Shown here: positions 7,825-16,839 of the stretch, piece by piece
How the letters are laid out: the number at the start of each line of letters is the position of its first letter
Position numbering within the stretch: the first letter of the stretch is position 1
From: Robiginitomaculum sp.
GTDB lineage: Bacteria > Pseudomonadota > Alphaproteobacteria > Caulobacterales > Maricaulaceae
Assembly: GCA_002733605.1 (NCBI GenBank)
Contig: NVWK01000012.1
Span: 160,611 to 224,610 of the forward strand
Direction: 5' to 3'
Length of the DNA stretch: 64,000 nt
The notes under the pieces: generated by a model
What the model saw: the letters and a program-made list of their open reading frames with translations, nothing else
Told to the model about the DNA's origin: nothing
The model's database searches: none
Position numbers and translations under genes: made by a program

Positions 7825-8735
7825 GGCTGCGGTTCTGGTTGCGTTTGCATGGCAGTTTCAAGCGAGGCTTCAAATGCTTTTTCCAACCCTTGCATCATTT
7901 CCGGAAAGCCTTTCCTGTCAATAAATGCGAGGGTGTTGCCATTCAGTTGCGCCGTGCGCTTGGCGTCCATATCGAAGAAACTTGGGTGGTTTGAAAAGAA
8001 AACATCTGGACGCCAGTCGCGGGTTTTTTGAAATGTTTTGCGGTAATCTTCGACAATGCCTTCATATTGGGGCGGGTTCAGACGGTTGCCCGCAACCGTT
8101 GCACTGCAAAAGAACAGAGCGTCGTAGGACACATTTTGTTCAGTAACACGCATGCCCCAGGACGTGCATCCACGCGTATGGCCCGGTGTGATACTTGCTG
8201 TGAGCGTTATATTACCAAGTTGAACGGTTTCCCCGTCTCCAATAATTTGATCTACGGATACGGGCGGCGCGGTGTATCTAAGGATGTCCTCGGCCCCAAG
8301 GTAAAATCCACCCTCTAGTGCAGAACGGTCGCCTTCGCTGGCAATCAACCGGGCACCGCTTTTGGTCTTCAACGCTGCCAATCCCCCGGAATGATCGAAA
8401 TGGGCATGCGAGTTGAGAAGAATTTTCACGTCGCGAAGATCAAACCCGAGCGCTTTGATATTATCAGCAATGAGCTGTGCATTTTGTGGCAGCCCGCCAT
8501 CAATCAGGACATGGCCTTTATCAGACGTGATCAGGAAGCTTGCAATGCCTTTTGTGCCCACATAATGGATGTTACCGATCATTTTATAGGGCGTCATATC
8601 CTCTACCCATGACGGGTTAGACACGCCCCATTGATCCCAAGGTTGCTTAGCCGTATTTTCGGATGCCATAGCCGTGTTTAAAACCGTCGTAACTGCAAAG
8701 GTGCCAATGATCATACCCCATAAATATTCACGCAT
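7821..8735 (-). CDS. Subclass B3-type metallo-beta-lactamase
   Basis: A 304-residue secreted metallo-hydrolase. The ATG at 8735 is chosen over the frame opening at 8759 because GAGGAG sits just before it. The leader MREYLWGMIIGTFAVTTVLN, cut near TAMAS, directs it to the periplasm. The zinc ligands fit the B3 pattern: HAHFDH (His110, His112, Asp114, His115), GHTRGCTSW (His186) and SNHPSFFD (His250). Known B3 enzymes hydrolyse cephalosporins and carbapenems. Environmental alphaproteobacterial members vary in activity, so real resistance is an inference. It interlocks stops with the third four-Cys paralogue and has its own divergent upstream region. Confidence 0.85.
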   Translation of the reverse strand: MREYLWGMIIGTFAVTTVLNTAMASENTAKQPWDQWGVSNPSWVEDMTPYKMIGNIHYVGTKGIASFLITSDKGHVLIDGGLPQNAQLIADNIKALGFDLRDVKILLNSHAHFDHSGGLAALKTKSGARLIASEGDRSALEGGFYLGAEDILRYTAPPVSVDQIIGDGETVQLGNITLTASITPGHTRGCTSWGMRVTEQNVSYDALFFCSATVAGNRLNPPQYEGIVEDYRKTFQKTRDWRPDVFFSNHPSFFDMDAKRTAQLNGNTLAFIDRKGFPEMMQGLEKAFEASLETAMQTQPEPQP

Positions 8736-8887
8736 ATTGCTCTCCTCAATGTTTTGCACCCAATATCTCTAAACCCATAATTTGGCAATTTTAGGGCAAT
8801 GTTGCCTGTATTTCAAAATACGGACAAAACCCATATCTATACATGTTTGGATATTCATGATATTCCTGTGTTCTCGGGGGATATATT

Positions 8888-9793
8888 TTGCGCCATTTTT
8901 ATAAAACCAAACTGTCAATTGCAGTAATAGCAATTTGCGCGTTCCTCCCCTCTTGTAGCGACAGGGCCGATAAAATAAGTCCTGAAGCTAATGTAGCGCT
9001 TGAATGCGAAGGCGTGATGCCACAGCCGGAAACCTTGCCAGGCGCAGCAAGTTATGTTTACAAGACGGCGTCTGGTCGGGGTTTGCGCCTGCATGTATTT
9101 ACGCCTGACGCCCCTTCTAGTGACGTCATACAAACCCGTCCCGCCATCCTTTTCTTCTTCGGTGGCGGGTTTCGTAAAGGACGTGTGAGCGTGTTTTCCG
9201 AACGTGCAAAAGCCTTTACGAAACTCGGATATGTCACAGCTTTGGCGGATTACAGGGTAAAGTGTAGGGATGGCTCGCGCTTGCCTGATTCCCTTGCAGA
9301 TGCACAATCCGCCTTTGAGTGGCTGAGAGAACATGCACCGGAACTCAATATTGACCCCCAAAACATTGTCCTGTCTGGCGGGTCGGCAGGCGGGTATTTG
9401 GCGCTGGCGACAGGCATGTTAGCGGGGTCTGACGAAAAACCTGCGGCACTGGTGCTGTTTAATCCGGTGGTTGATCTGGTCTCACGCGCCAAGCCGTTAC
9501 AAAAAATACCTGTCAGAGCCATCTCGCCCAATGTTCTCTCGAAAAAACACCTGCCCCCAACCATCATCTTTCATGGTGTGGACGATCAAATTGTTCCGAT
9601 ACACAATATTCGAGCATTTTGTGAACAGGCAATCGACAAACAGCGGATTTGTGAAACACATGAATATATTGGACAGGGCCACGCCTTCTTTCACAATCAT
9701 GAAATTGATCCCAATCTCAATATTTCAGTTTACGAGGACACCCATGTAAAATCCGTTGCGTTTTTACAACGCCAACTTCACTTTCACAAATAA
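8888..9793 (+). CDS. Alpha/beta hydrolase lipoprotein (acetyl-esterase/HSL-like), TTG start
   Basis: A 301-residue esterase-like lipoprotein. The start is a TTG with a strong GGGGGA sequence at 8875-8880. No ATG fits the leader, which reads MRHFYKTKLSIAVIAICAFL followed by the lipobox Cys23. The hydrolase core has an FFGGGF oxyanion block (about residues 91-95), the nucleophile Ser166 in SGGSAGGY, Asp232/233 in GVDDQIVP and His265 in GQGHAFF. These features fit the BD-FAE/acetyl-xylan-esterase or hormone-sensitive-lipase group. It likely removes acetyl or short acyl groups in the periplasm. It stands alone and is followed by a terminator shared with rplS. Confidence 0.85.
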   Translation: MRHFYKTKLSIAVIAICAFLPSCSDRADKISPEANVALECEGVMPQPETLPGAASYVYKTASGRGLRLHVFTPDAPSSDVIQTRPAILFFFGGGFRKGRVSVFSERAKAFTKLGYVTALADYRVKCRDGSRLPDSLADAQSAFEWLREHAPELNIDPQNIVLSGGSAGGYLALATGMLAGSDEKPAALVLFNPVVDLVSRAKPLQKIPVRAISPNVLSKKHLPPTIIFHGVDDQIVPIHNIRAFCEQAIDKQRICETHEYIGQGHAFFHNHEIDPNLNISVYEDTHVKSVAFLQRQLHFHK

Positions 9794-9821
9794 AACTGCG
9801 TGAGCTGAATTCGTAACACCC

Positions 9822-9853
9822 ATAAAAAAAGCCCCGCTTATGCGAGGCTTTTC
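9822..9853. terminator. Bidirectional intrinsic terminator between esterase gene and rplS
   Basis: An A-rich run leads into AGCCCCGC, a TTAT loop and GCGAGGCT followed by T-rich sequence. The stem is flanked by As on one side and Ts on the other, so it can end transcripts from both convergent genes. Confidence 0.8.
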
Positions 9854-9872
9854 TTTAAATTTTCAGCAAAAG

Positions 9873-10274
9873 CTATTTAGCTTTTTTACCGCGGCTCTGG
9901 TCGATACCACGGCCGGTTACGCGCTCTTTAATCCGGGCAGATTTACCACGAAGATTACGCAAATAGTAAAGTTTAGCGCGACGGACACGGCCTTTACGCT
10001 TGATGATGATTTCCTCAACCAGTGGGGAGAACACAGGGAAGACCCGCTCTACACCTTCACCGTAGGAAATTTTACGCACTGTGAAACTTTCGTTCAAGCC
10101 AGCGCCGGAACGGGCAAGACACACACCTTCAAACGCCTGAAGACGTTCGCGTGTCCCCTCTTTAATTTTCACTTGGACAATCAGAGTGTCGCCAGCTGAA
10201 AAATCAGGGATGACCTTGCCATTTGACAAAAGGCGTTCTTGTTCTTTTACATTCAATTTTTCAATTACGTTCAT
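9873..10274 (-). CDS. rplS: 50S ribosomal protein bL19
   Basis: A 133-residue bL19 with the family hallmarks [53 protein letters not shown] and [20 protein letters not shown]. The protein lies at the 30S-50S interface. AGGAG precedes the ATG. It is the last gene of a rimM-trmD-rplS unit, the classic order, separated by 4 bases from trmD. The C-terminal tail [11 protein letters not shown] is a little longer than in E. coli. Confidence 0.98.
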   Translation of the reverse strand: MNVIEKLNVKEQERLLSNGKVIPDFSAGDTLIVQVKIKEGTRERLQAFEGVCLARSGAGLNESFTVRKISYGEGVERVFPVFSPLVEEIIIKRKGRVRRAKLYYLRNLRGKSARIKERVTGRGIDQSRGKKAK

Positions 10275-10278
10275 CTTC

Positions 10279-11085
10279 TTACTCCTTTTCGCTGCCCGTG
10301 TTCTTTTCCCGTAAATATCGGGCGTAAAGATCAGGACGGCGTTGTTTTGTAATCTGTTCCATTTGCGTCCGGCGCCAGTTGGCTATTGCCTTATGGTCAC
10401 CTGACAATAATACGTCCGGGGTTTTATGTCCTTCCCACTCTCGCGGCTTGGCGTAGAGCGGATATTCCAAAAGCCCGTCTTCAAAACTCTCTTCCCGCGT
10501 CGAGGTCGCGTCCCCGAGAACCCCCGGGAGCAGACGCACACAGGCTTCGATCAAAGCCTGGGCTGCCACTTCCCCACCTGCGAGTACAAAATCGCCGAGT
10601 GAGACCTCTTCCATATTGCGCGCGCGGATCACCCTTTCATCAAGGCCTTCAAAGCGTCCACAAAATATAATAACACCGCGACCAGACGCCAATTCCTTAA
10701 CTCGCTTTTGAGTTAACGGCGTCCCGCGCGGGGTCAAGTATAACAATGGTCGCGGTGTTTCCCCAGAATTTTCTGCGGAGATTCGCGCCACACTGTCTAT
10801 GGCTGCTGCACTGACATCGGGTTTCAAGACCATTCCTGGCCCACCACCTACGACGGTTGTGTCAACAGAACGGTGCTTATTATATGAAAAATCCCGAATG
10901 TCTATAGACTCTAGACACCATTTTTCATCTTTTAATGCACTTCCTATGATGGACGTGCTCAAAACCCCGGGAAACGCATCTGGAAACAGGGTTAAAACCG
11001 TAGCTGTCCATGGTTTTTTGGAGGGTTTTGCTGAAGGTTTTTCAGAAGATTTTGCGGGGCTTGAAGGTGTCGTATTCTCGGTCAT
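10279..11085 (-). CDS. trmD: tRNA (guanine-N1)-methyltransferase
   Basis: A 268-residue SPOUT-class enzyme that makes m1G37 in tRNAs and so prevents +1 frameshifting. The core starts with [12 protein letters not shown] at about residue 29. [13 protein letters not shown], the [16 protein letters not shown] segment, [11 protein letters not shown] and the trefoil-knot region [14 protein letters not shown] are all present. The first 26 residues are an extra Ser/Pro/Lys-rich tail (repeats like [10 protein letters not shown]) with no Shine-Dalgarno before the ATG at 11085, so a shorter N-terminus is possible. It sits between rimM and rplS. Confidence 0.96.
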   Translation of the reverse strand: MTENTTPSSPAKSSEKPSAKPSKKPWTATVLTLFPDAFPGVLSTSIIGSALKDEKWCLESIDIRDFSYNKHRSVDTTVVGGGPGMVLKPDVSAAAIDSVARISAENSGETPRPLLYLTPRGTPLTQKRVKELASGRGVIIFCGRFEGLDERVIRARNMEEVSLGDFVLAGGEVAAQALIEACVRLLPGVLGDATSTREESFEDGLLEYPLYAKPREWEGHKTPDVLLSGDHKAIANWRRTQMEQITKQRRPDLYARYLREKNTGSEKE

Positions 11086-11130
11086 GCAGGGGGTCTAGCG
11101 GATATTTCCGCCAAGGCCAATAGTTTCCGG

Positions 11131-11700
11131 CTATTCTTCTTCTGGGTCTTCCTCCAGTTCCGGGTCTCTCTCCGAGATCACGTCTTCAATGAAGATGACA
11201 ATTTTGCGCCCTTTAATATCGACTTTAGGGACACCTATTTTGGTGAAAGGATGGAAGAACTCGCCCAATAGATTGCCTTGCTTATCCTTGCCGCCGGTGA
11301 TCTCGAGCAAATCGCCCGCGCCGTAATTGTGCACAGCCTTGATCGTGCCCATACGCTTGCCGTCGGTGGCTTTCACATCAAGCCCGATTAAATCTTCAAA
11401 ATAGAACTCGTCCTCGTCCGGTTCGGGCATGTCTGCACGGTAGATATGGAGCTTAGCCCCGCGTAGCTCAATTGCCTGCTCTGGCGTGGAGATGTTTTCG
11501 CACATGACCGCAAATCCGTCTTTTACTGGCCGTGAAGACAGGGCGGTCAAAATAACCTCCCCTTTCTCGTCCCGCCACGGGCCATAAGACATACAGGCTT
11601 GCGGGTCACCGGTGAAGGATTTGATTTTCACTTCACCTTTTATGCCAAAGGCACCGGAACAACTGGCGATACAGACAAGGGGGCTATCAGAATTACTCAT
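11131..11700 (-). CDS. rimM: 16S rRNA maturation factor RimM
   Basis: A 189-residue protein with the RimM beta-barrel (IASCSGAFGIKGEVKIKSFT at the N-terminus) followed by the PRC-barrel half (FYFEDLIGLDVKATDGKRMGTIKAVHNYGAGDLLEI). RimM binds uS19 and assists assembly of the 30S head. The Glu/Asp-rich tail is typical. It heads the rimM-trmD-rplS unit. Confidence 0.96.
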   Translation of the reverse strand: MSNSDSPLVCIASCSGAFGIKGEVKIKSFTGDPQACMSYGPWRDEKGEVILTALSSRPVKDGFAVMCENISTPEQAIELRGAKLHIYRADMPEPDEDEFYFEDLIGLDVKATDGKRMGTIKAVHNYGAGDLLEITGGKDKQGNLLGEFFHPFTKIGVPKVDIKGRKIVIFIEDVISERDPELEEDPEEE

Positions 11701-11766
11701 AAGGGGTTCTCAACTTGCACGGCAACACTGGATGGAAACGGGGGATGGAAACGGGGCGCATATATT

Positions 11767-13194
11767 CTAGCCTCGCCGCCATGTGGTACCATCGGTGCCG
11801 TCTTCTAGGATGATATTTTCCTTGGAAAATATGTCGCGGATTTCATCGGAACGGGCCCAGTTCTTGGCAGAGCGGGCTTCGGCGCGCTCGAGGATCAAAG
11901 CATCAATATCAGAATCGGAAAGACCGCCTTCTTTGGCTTTGCCCTTGAACCAGTCTTCGGGGTCTTTCTGGAGGAGACCTAAGAGGTTTGCAGTAGCGAC
12001 AAATTCACTAGCTTCACAACGCGCTCCGGCTTTGGCGACCCCGCCTTTTTCAAACTTCCCTTTATCTGAATCACTCAGCCATCCTGAAAGGTTATCTTTA
12101 CGCTGGCCTAGTTCCGACAAGTATTTCGGCGTATTCAAGTCTGAATACAATGTTGTCAAAACGTCCGTATCAACTTTACCTGCACTTAAATTTTCAAACC
12201 ATTCATGGCTCAGAACACGATACCATCCATCCAGAGTTGCCTTAGCCTGCGCTAACAAATCATCTGTCCAATCAAGTTCATTCCGGTAATGACCTGATAA
12301 CAGCGCAAATCTCAACACTTCCCCGTCCCACGTTTCGAGAAGTTCATGCACCAGTTTCACATTGCCCAGAGACTTACTCATTTTCTCGCTATCCATCTGC
12401 AAGAAACCATTGTGCACCCAGAACTTAGCCAAAGGCGCGCCGCCATGGGCACAAGCACTTTGCGCGATTTCGTTTTCGTGGTGGGGGAATTTTAAATCCT
12501 GACCACCACAGTGGATATCAATTGTGGTCCCGAGAGTTTTCTCGATCATGGCGGAACATTCGATGTGCCAGCCGGGGCGCCCTGCCCCAAAGGATGCGGG
12601 CCATTCCGGCTCGCCTTCTTTGCTTGGTTTCCACAGGACGAAATCTTCGGGGTTTTTCTTGCGGGCGTATTCCGCCTCGCCGACACGGTCGCCCTTTTGA
12701 AGTTGCTCCAGCGTATTGCCGGACAACTCTCCGTAAGCCGCGTATTTGGTAATATCAAAGAACACATGCCCTTCGCCTTCATAGGCAAAGTCACCCGCGA
12801 TCAGTTTTTTGATCATCGCAATCATTTCGTCCATATGGGCCGTTGCACGAGGTTGCTGGGTCGGCATCAAGCAATTCAGCGCCTTTAAATCCTTGTTGTA
12901 AATGTCAGCGAATTCATTGGTTATGACAGAAATTTCCACGTCCCGTTCGCGCGCCGTCGCATTAATCTTATCATCAACATCCGTAATATTACGCGCATAG
13001 TCTACATGGTCTTTTCCGTAGATATTGCGCAAGACCCGAAACAGCACGTCTGCGGCTACAGCCGCACGCGCATTGCCAATATGGGCGTAGGAATACACGG
13101 TTGGCCCACAGCAATACATGGTCACCCGATTTTCATCAATGGGCTTAAACGGAACCTTTTTGCGCGTGAGCGTGTTGTATAATGTTAGGGTCAT
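11767..13194 (-). CDS. cysS: Cysteinyl-tRNA synthetase
   Basis: A 475-residue class I aminoacyl-tRNA synthetase. The ATG at 13194 is taken because MTLTLYNTLTRKK is the family N-terminus; the frame remains open to 13617 with non-conserved sequence. The zinc/cysteine-site CCGPTVYSYAHIGNAR contains the HIGH-type motif HIGN. WHIECSAM and HCGGQDLKFPHHENE supply further zinc ligands, and KMSKSLGN is the KMSKS loop. Length matches bacterial enzymes. It attaches cysteine to tRNA-Cys in the cytoplasm. It reads away from the lipoprotein gene at 13297 and lies just upstream of rimM on the same strand. Confidence 0.98.
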   Translation of the reverse strand: MTLTLYNTLTRKKVPFKPIDENRVTMYCCGPTVYSYAHIGNARAAVAADVLFRVLRNIYGKDHVDYARNITDVDDKINATARERDVEISVITNEFADIYNKDLKALNCLMPTQQPRATAHMDEMIAMIKKLIAGDFAYEGEGHVFFDITKYAAYGELSGNTLEQLQKGDRVGEAEYARKKNPEDFVLWKPSKEGEPEWPASFGAGRPGWHIECSAMIEKTLGTTIDIHCGGQDLKFPHHENEIAQSACAHGGAPLAKFWVHNGFLQMDSEKMSKSLGNVKLVHELLETWDGEVLRFALLSGHYRNELDWTDDLLAQAKATLDGWYRVLSHEWFENLSAGKVDTDVLTTLYSDLNTPKYLSELGQRKDNLSGWLSDSDKGKFEKGGVAKAGARCEASEFVATANLLGLLQKDPEDWFKGKAKEGGLSDSDIDALILERAEARSAKNWARSDEIRDIFSKENIILEDGTDGTTWRRG

Positions 13195-13296
13195 CTTGTG
13201 TCCGTAGCAGTTTTTTATCCCTATTAGAACAAAACGGGGTAAAATCCATAGTCTTGTGTAGATATTTTCGACATTCCCCCCTACATAGAACGTATT

Positions 13297-14685
13297 ATGA
13301 ACGATATTAAACACATTTATGTATCCGCGGCCGCATTGCTGGCCTCTGTTACGACACTGGGCGCCTGCCAGTCCCTGCCGACCCATCAGGGGCCACGATT
13401 CGGGCCACCTGTGACACAAAGTGTTGAGACAGAGGGATATGAGAGCGGGAAATATGTGCTGGCAGAGGATTTCCTCGGGCCTGACTGGATGAGCTCTGCT
13501 CTGCATACGGTCGAGCCACAAGCCTATAATGATGGCTATGCCAACAGCTATAAAATCATCACGCCTGATTACACCTATGTCGTGCAAGGCACGGAACAGA
13601 CCAAACGGCGCATTCACGAGATCGAAGCGACGGAGCGTTTACGCCGAACCCCGACGCTGGCCGCCGCCGCCCAATCGTTTAAGGCACGGTCCAAAAATCT
13701 TGTGACCACACCCTACCGGGCCGCCATTAGCGGCAAGGCCAGATACCAGCAGGCGCAGTCCTCTGAAAACGGGTTGAAGAGCGCGTCCTCGGGTTTTGGC
13801 GGTGTTATGGTCAAGCTTGGGCACGGTATAAAAGAACTGGGCGTCACCGGAATACGGATCACCACCAGTGCCGGTGGGTCCAGCTGTGTCGGCATAAGTT
13901 GTGTTGGCGAGGCCGGAAAAGATATCTGGTCCGGGATAAACTCTCTGGTAGGTAAAAATGCGGCCGCCGTGCGCCTGCATCAACGTATCGGTACGGACCC
14001 CTATTCGGACAACAGGATTTTACAAAGAGAAGTGAGCCGACTTGCCTACGCGGAAAGCTATATGGGCACCACCTATAAATTCGCCGTTGCCGGCGCAGGC
14101 ATTCCGGTTGTCAGTGTCCTTGCCAAGGGTGTTGGCTATTATAACAATATCGAATTTACCGCCCAATATGAGGATGCCCATAAACGCCGCAATCGCGAGA
14201 AAGCGCAATTGAAAGACTGGGGTATTCGTTCCAAAACCATCAAAACGCTTTACCGCAATAAATCCTTTAGCCATACCTCGCGCACCCGCTTGATAATCAT
14301 TTTAAGCAAGATCGGAAATATGGATGTGCGGACCCGCCTGATCACAGAGGCTTCGGATACCCCGACCCGCTACATTGCCGAAAGCCGGTTGACCATTTAT
14401 GATTATCTGGCCGAGATGGATCAAAGCGGTGTGATCAGTGGATATGTGCAAGACACAACTATGGTGATTGCCGTGAAAAATAATGATACGCTTGTTTTGC
14501 CGTTTTCTGCCGATTATCTGCAATGGACACGCGATATTGCAGGGCCGGTCAGGGCATTTGCAGAGCTTGGGAATTCCGGTGCCCGGCCTTTGAAAAAAGA
14601 AATTCATATGCTCGGCAAGACCTCTCCCGCCTTTAAAACCAACGCACGAAAACTGGGTGTACGCGTCGTTGAAATCAAGCATTAA
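13297..14685 (+). CDS. Large unknown lipoprotein
   Basis: A 462-residue protein with a lipoprotein leader ending LGAC (Cys24). Conserved-looking blocks include a YTYVVQGTEQTKRRIHEIEATERLR region (about residues 92-116), a Gly/Ser/Cys patch SSCVGISCVGEAGKDIW near residue 205, and a long mixed alpha/beta second half. The Gly-rich middle (VAGAGIPVVSVLAKG) could pass a membrane or pack against one. I do not recognise the family. It diverges from cysS, and its stop is followed at once by a parS site. Confidence 0.65.
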   Translation: MNDIKHIYVSAAALLASVTTLGACQSLPTHQGPRFGPPVTQSVETEGYESGKYVLAEDFLGPDWMSSALHTVEPQAYNDGYANSYKIITPDYTYVVQGTEQTKRRIHEIEATERLRRTPTLAAAAQSFKARSKNLVTTPYRAAISGKARYQQAQSSENGLKSASSGFGGVMVKLGHGIKELGVTGIRITTSAGGSSCVGISCVGEAGKDIWSGINSLVGKNAAAVRLHQRIGTDPYSDNRILQREVSRLAYAESYMGTTYKFAVAGAGIPVVSVLAKGVGYYNNIEFTAQYEDAHKRRNREKAQLKDWGIRSKTIKTLYRNKSFSHTSRTRLIIILSKIGNMDVRTRLITEASDTPTRYIAESRLTIYDYLAEMDQSGVISGYVQDTTMVIAVKNNDTLVLPFSADYLQWTRDIAGPVRAFAELGNSGARPLKKEIHMLGKTSPAFKTNARKLGVRVVEIKH

Positions 14686-14698
14686 TGTGGTATATGCC

Positions 14699-14722
14699 AA
14701 ATTGTTTCACGTGAAACAATTT
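14699..14722. promoter_or_regulatory. parS centromere site (ParB-binding palindrome)
   Basis: The 16-base core TGTTTCACGTGAAACA (14703-14718) is identical to the bacterial parS consensus bound by ParB. The symmetry extends perfectly to 24 bases with flanking AAAT and ATTT. It lies between the unknown lipoprotein gene and the RluD-type gene. parS sites cluster within a few percent of the origin, so this window is probably origin-proximal. parA/parB themselves are not in the window. Confidence 0.93.
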
Positions 14723-14741
14723 CATAAATACGAGTATCCTT

Positions 14742-15785
14742 ATGACAGAGACGATAGAAATGCTGGCGGGCGAAGATGATGCCGGAAAGCGTTTGGACAA
14801 ATATTTGGTGGAGTGGTCCGAGCTTTCCCGCTCGCGCCTCAAAGCCCTTATCCTCAGCGGTAATGTAGCAGAGGACGGGGTGCCGGTGATAAAACCGACG
14901 GCCAAAGTCAAGGCCGAAGCCGAATACATCATCACAATTCCCGCCCCTATCGCTGCGGAACCGGAGCCGGAAGATATTGCTTTGGATATTTTATTCGAGG
15001 ACGATCATCTGATCGTTGTCAATAAACCGTCCGGCATGACCGTGCATCCGGCTGTTGGCAATTGGACGGGGACTTTGGTCAATGCTTTGCTGTTTCACTG
15101 TCGCGATAGTCTTTCGGGCATTGGCGGGGTGACCCGTCCCGGAATTGTCCACCGCATTGACAAAGATACATCCGGTATTCTTGTGGTCGCCAAGGACGAT
15201 AAAACCCATCAGGGCCTGTCGGCGCAATTTGCCGATCATAGCGCCGAACGCACCTATATCTGCTTTACCAGAGGCGCACCTTTGCCGCGCGAAGGACGCA
15301 TCGAAACCCGCATTGCGCGCCATCCGAACGACCGTAAAAAAATGGCTGTGGTTAAAGAGGTTCCCGCCTATATTATCGAGCGCTTTGGCCCGCAAGAAGA
15401 GAGCACCAAAGGCAAACATGCCATTACCAATTACAAATTCCTGTTGGGCTATGGGCAGCAAAAAGGCGGCTCGATCGGATCACCACTGGTTTCGAAAGTC
15501 GAGTGCAGGCTCGAGACCGGACGCACCCACCAAATCCGGGTACATCTGGCCCATATCAATTGCACCCTGCTTGGAGATCAAACCTACGGCAAAACCGGGG
15601 CGTTCAAAACGGCCAATTCGGTCTCGGAACTTAAGCTTAAATCCGCGCTGGAAACCTTTAAACGCCAAGCCCTACATGCCAGAAGCCTCGGCTTTGTGCA
15701 CCCGATCACGCAAGAAGCCCTACAATTCGAAAGCCCTATGCCCGCAGACATGTTGGCACTGGAGGCGGCGCTTTCTAAATTATAA
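14742..15785 (+). CDS. rluD: 23S rRNA pseudouridine synthase, RluD type
   Basis: A 347-residue RluA-family enzyme. An S4 RNA-binding domain covers about residues 15-65 (GKRLDKYLVEWSELSRSRLKALI). The catalytic domain has IVVNKPSGMTVHP and HRIDKDTSGILVVAK, whose Asp140 is the nucleophile. The ending KVECRLETGRTHQIRVHLAHI is also typical. S4 plus the HPA context fits RluD, which modifies helix 69 of 23S rRNA, but a second RluA-family gene lies at 49006-49989, so the split of targets is inferred. It is followed 86 bases later by rpoH, the usual alphaproteobacterial order. Confidence 0.9.
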   Translation: MTETIEMLAGEDDAGKRLDKYLVEWSELSRSRLKALILSGNVAEDGVPVIKPTAKVKAEAEYIITIPAPIAAEPEPEDIALDILFEDDHLIVVNKPSGMTVHPAVGNWTGTLVNALLFHCRDSLSGIGGVTRPGIVHRIDKDTSGILVVAKDDKTHQGLSAQFADHSAERTYICFTRGAPLPREGRIETRIARHPNDRKKMAVVKEVPAYIIERFGPQEESTKGKHAITNYKFLLGYGQQKGGSIGSPLVSKVECRLETGRTHQIRVHLAHINCTLLGDQTYGKTGAFKTANSVSELKLKSALETFKRQALHARSLGFVHPITQEALQFESPMPADMLALEAALSKL

Positions 15786-15810
15786 TTTATATTTCTTTTT
15801 GGGGGCATCC

Positions 15811-15840
15811 CTTTAAATCACGGTTTAAAGTCCCTATATT
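15811..15840 (+). promoter_or_regulatory. Candidate sigma-32 (heat-shock) promoter of rpoH
   Basis: CTTTAAA at 15811-15817 and CCCTATATT at 15832-15840 are separated by 14 bases, resembling the RpoH consensus CTTGAAA-N(13-15)-CCCCATAT. The first box also forms an inverted repeat with TTTAAAG (15824-15830). It lies about 30 bases before the rpoH start. Autoregulation is an inference. Confidence 0.5.
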
Positions 15841-15871
15841 CAGAGCTAATGTGAATTTGGAGGAAGTTTTC

Positions 15872-16831
15872 ATGGCAAAACGTGCAATCAAAAAAACGGC
15901 AAAAACAGCGCTGAAGGCAAAAGACACCCATGCGGGCAATCTGAGCATGTCTGTTGCCCTGTCGCCAGAACAGGGCCTGTCGAGCTATCTCAATGAAATT
16001 CGCAAATTCCCTATGTTAAAGCCGGATGAAGAGTTCATGCTGGCCAAACGCTGGGCCCAAAATCAGGACTCGCAAGCGGCCGAAAGAATGGTGACGTCAC
16101 ATTTACGGCTCGTGGCGAAAATCGCTATGGGCTACCGGGGCTATGGCCTGCCGATTGGCGAGGTGATTTCCGAAGGCAATGTCGGCTTGATGCAGGCTGT
16201 GAAAAAGTTTGATCCTGACAGGGGTTTCCGCCTGTCCACCTACGCCATGTGGTGGATCAGAGCGGCTATTCAGGAATATGTTCTGCGCTCGTGGAGCCTT
16301 GTCAAAATGGGCACTACAGCGGCGCAGAAAAAACTGTTTTTCAATTTACGCCGTATGAAAGGCGAAATGAAAGCCATTGATGACGGGGATTTACACCCTG
16401 ACCAAGTCAAGAAAATTGCCACCCGCCTGAATGTCAAAGAGAGCGAAGTTGTCTCTATGAACCGGCGCATGGGCGGCGGCGGTGATGCCTCGTTGAACGT
16501 GCCGATTGGCGGCGAAGACGGTGGTGGCCAATGGCAGGACTGGCTCGAAGATGAAAATTTTAAGCGTCAGGATGATGTTTTGGGAGAAGCCCAAGAGCAT
16601 GATGCCCGTATGGATCTTCTCAAAGACGCCATGAAGGATTTGAATGAGCGCGAGCAACATATTCTGTCCGAACGGCGTCTGTCCGAGAAGCCAAAAACCC
16701 TTGAAGAATTGGCTAAGGTTTACAAAGTTTCACGCGAACGTATTCGCCAGATTGAAGCCCGTGCTTTCGAAAAGCTACAAGCCGCCATGTTAAATGCGGC
16801 CCAAGGTTCAGGATTGATTGAGGCGGGTTAG
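15872..16831 (+). CDS. rpoH: Heat-shock sigma factor sigma-32
   Basis: A 319-residue sigma-70-family factor. The ATG at 15872 is chosen because GGAGGA lies 8-13 bases before it; a GTG at 15851 is less likely. Region 2 contains HLRLVAKIAMGYRGYGLPIGEVISEGNVGLM and the STYAMWWIRAAIQEYVLRSWS core-binding/-10 segment. The diagnostic RpoH box QKKLFFNLRR follows directly. Region 4 with SRERIRQIEARAFEKL ends the protein. It directs RNA polymerase to chaperone and protease promoters under heat stress. An N-terminal Lys/Ala-rich stretch of about 25 residues precedes region 1.2. Its stop is 8 bases from the convergent SIR2 gene. Confidence 0.97.
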   Translation: MAKRAIKKTAKTALKAKDTHAGNLSMSVALSPEQGLSSYLNEIRKFPMLKPDEEFMLAKRWAQNQDSQAAERMVTSHLRLVAKIAMGYRGYGLPIGEVISEGNVGLMQAVKKFDPDRGFRLSTYAMWWIRAAIQEYVLRSWSLVKMGTTAAQKKLFFNLRRMKGEMKAIDDGDLHPDQVKKIATRLNVKESEVVSMNRRMGGGGDASLNVPIGGEDGGGQWQDWLEDENFKRQDDVLGEAQEHDARMDLLKDAMKDLNEREQHILSERRLSEKPKTLEELAKVYKVSRERIRQIEARAFEKLQAAMLNAAQGSGLIEAG

Positions 16832-16839
16832 GGTCGTTT

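Noticed and set aside
13195..13617. N-terminal extension of CysS to 616 residues
   Set aside because: The added 141 residues are not synthetase-like and lie over the divergent lipoprotein gene. The true start at 13194 begins the conserved domain.
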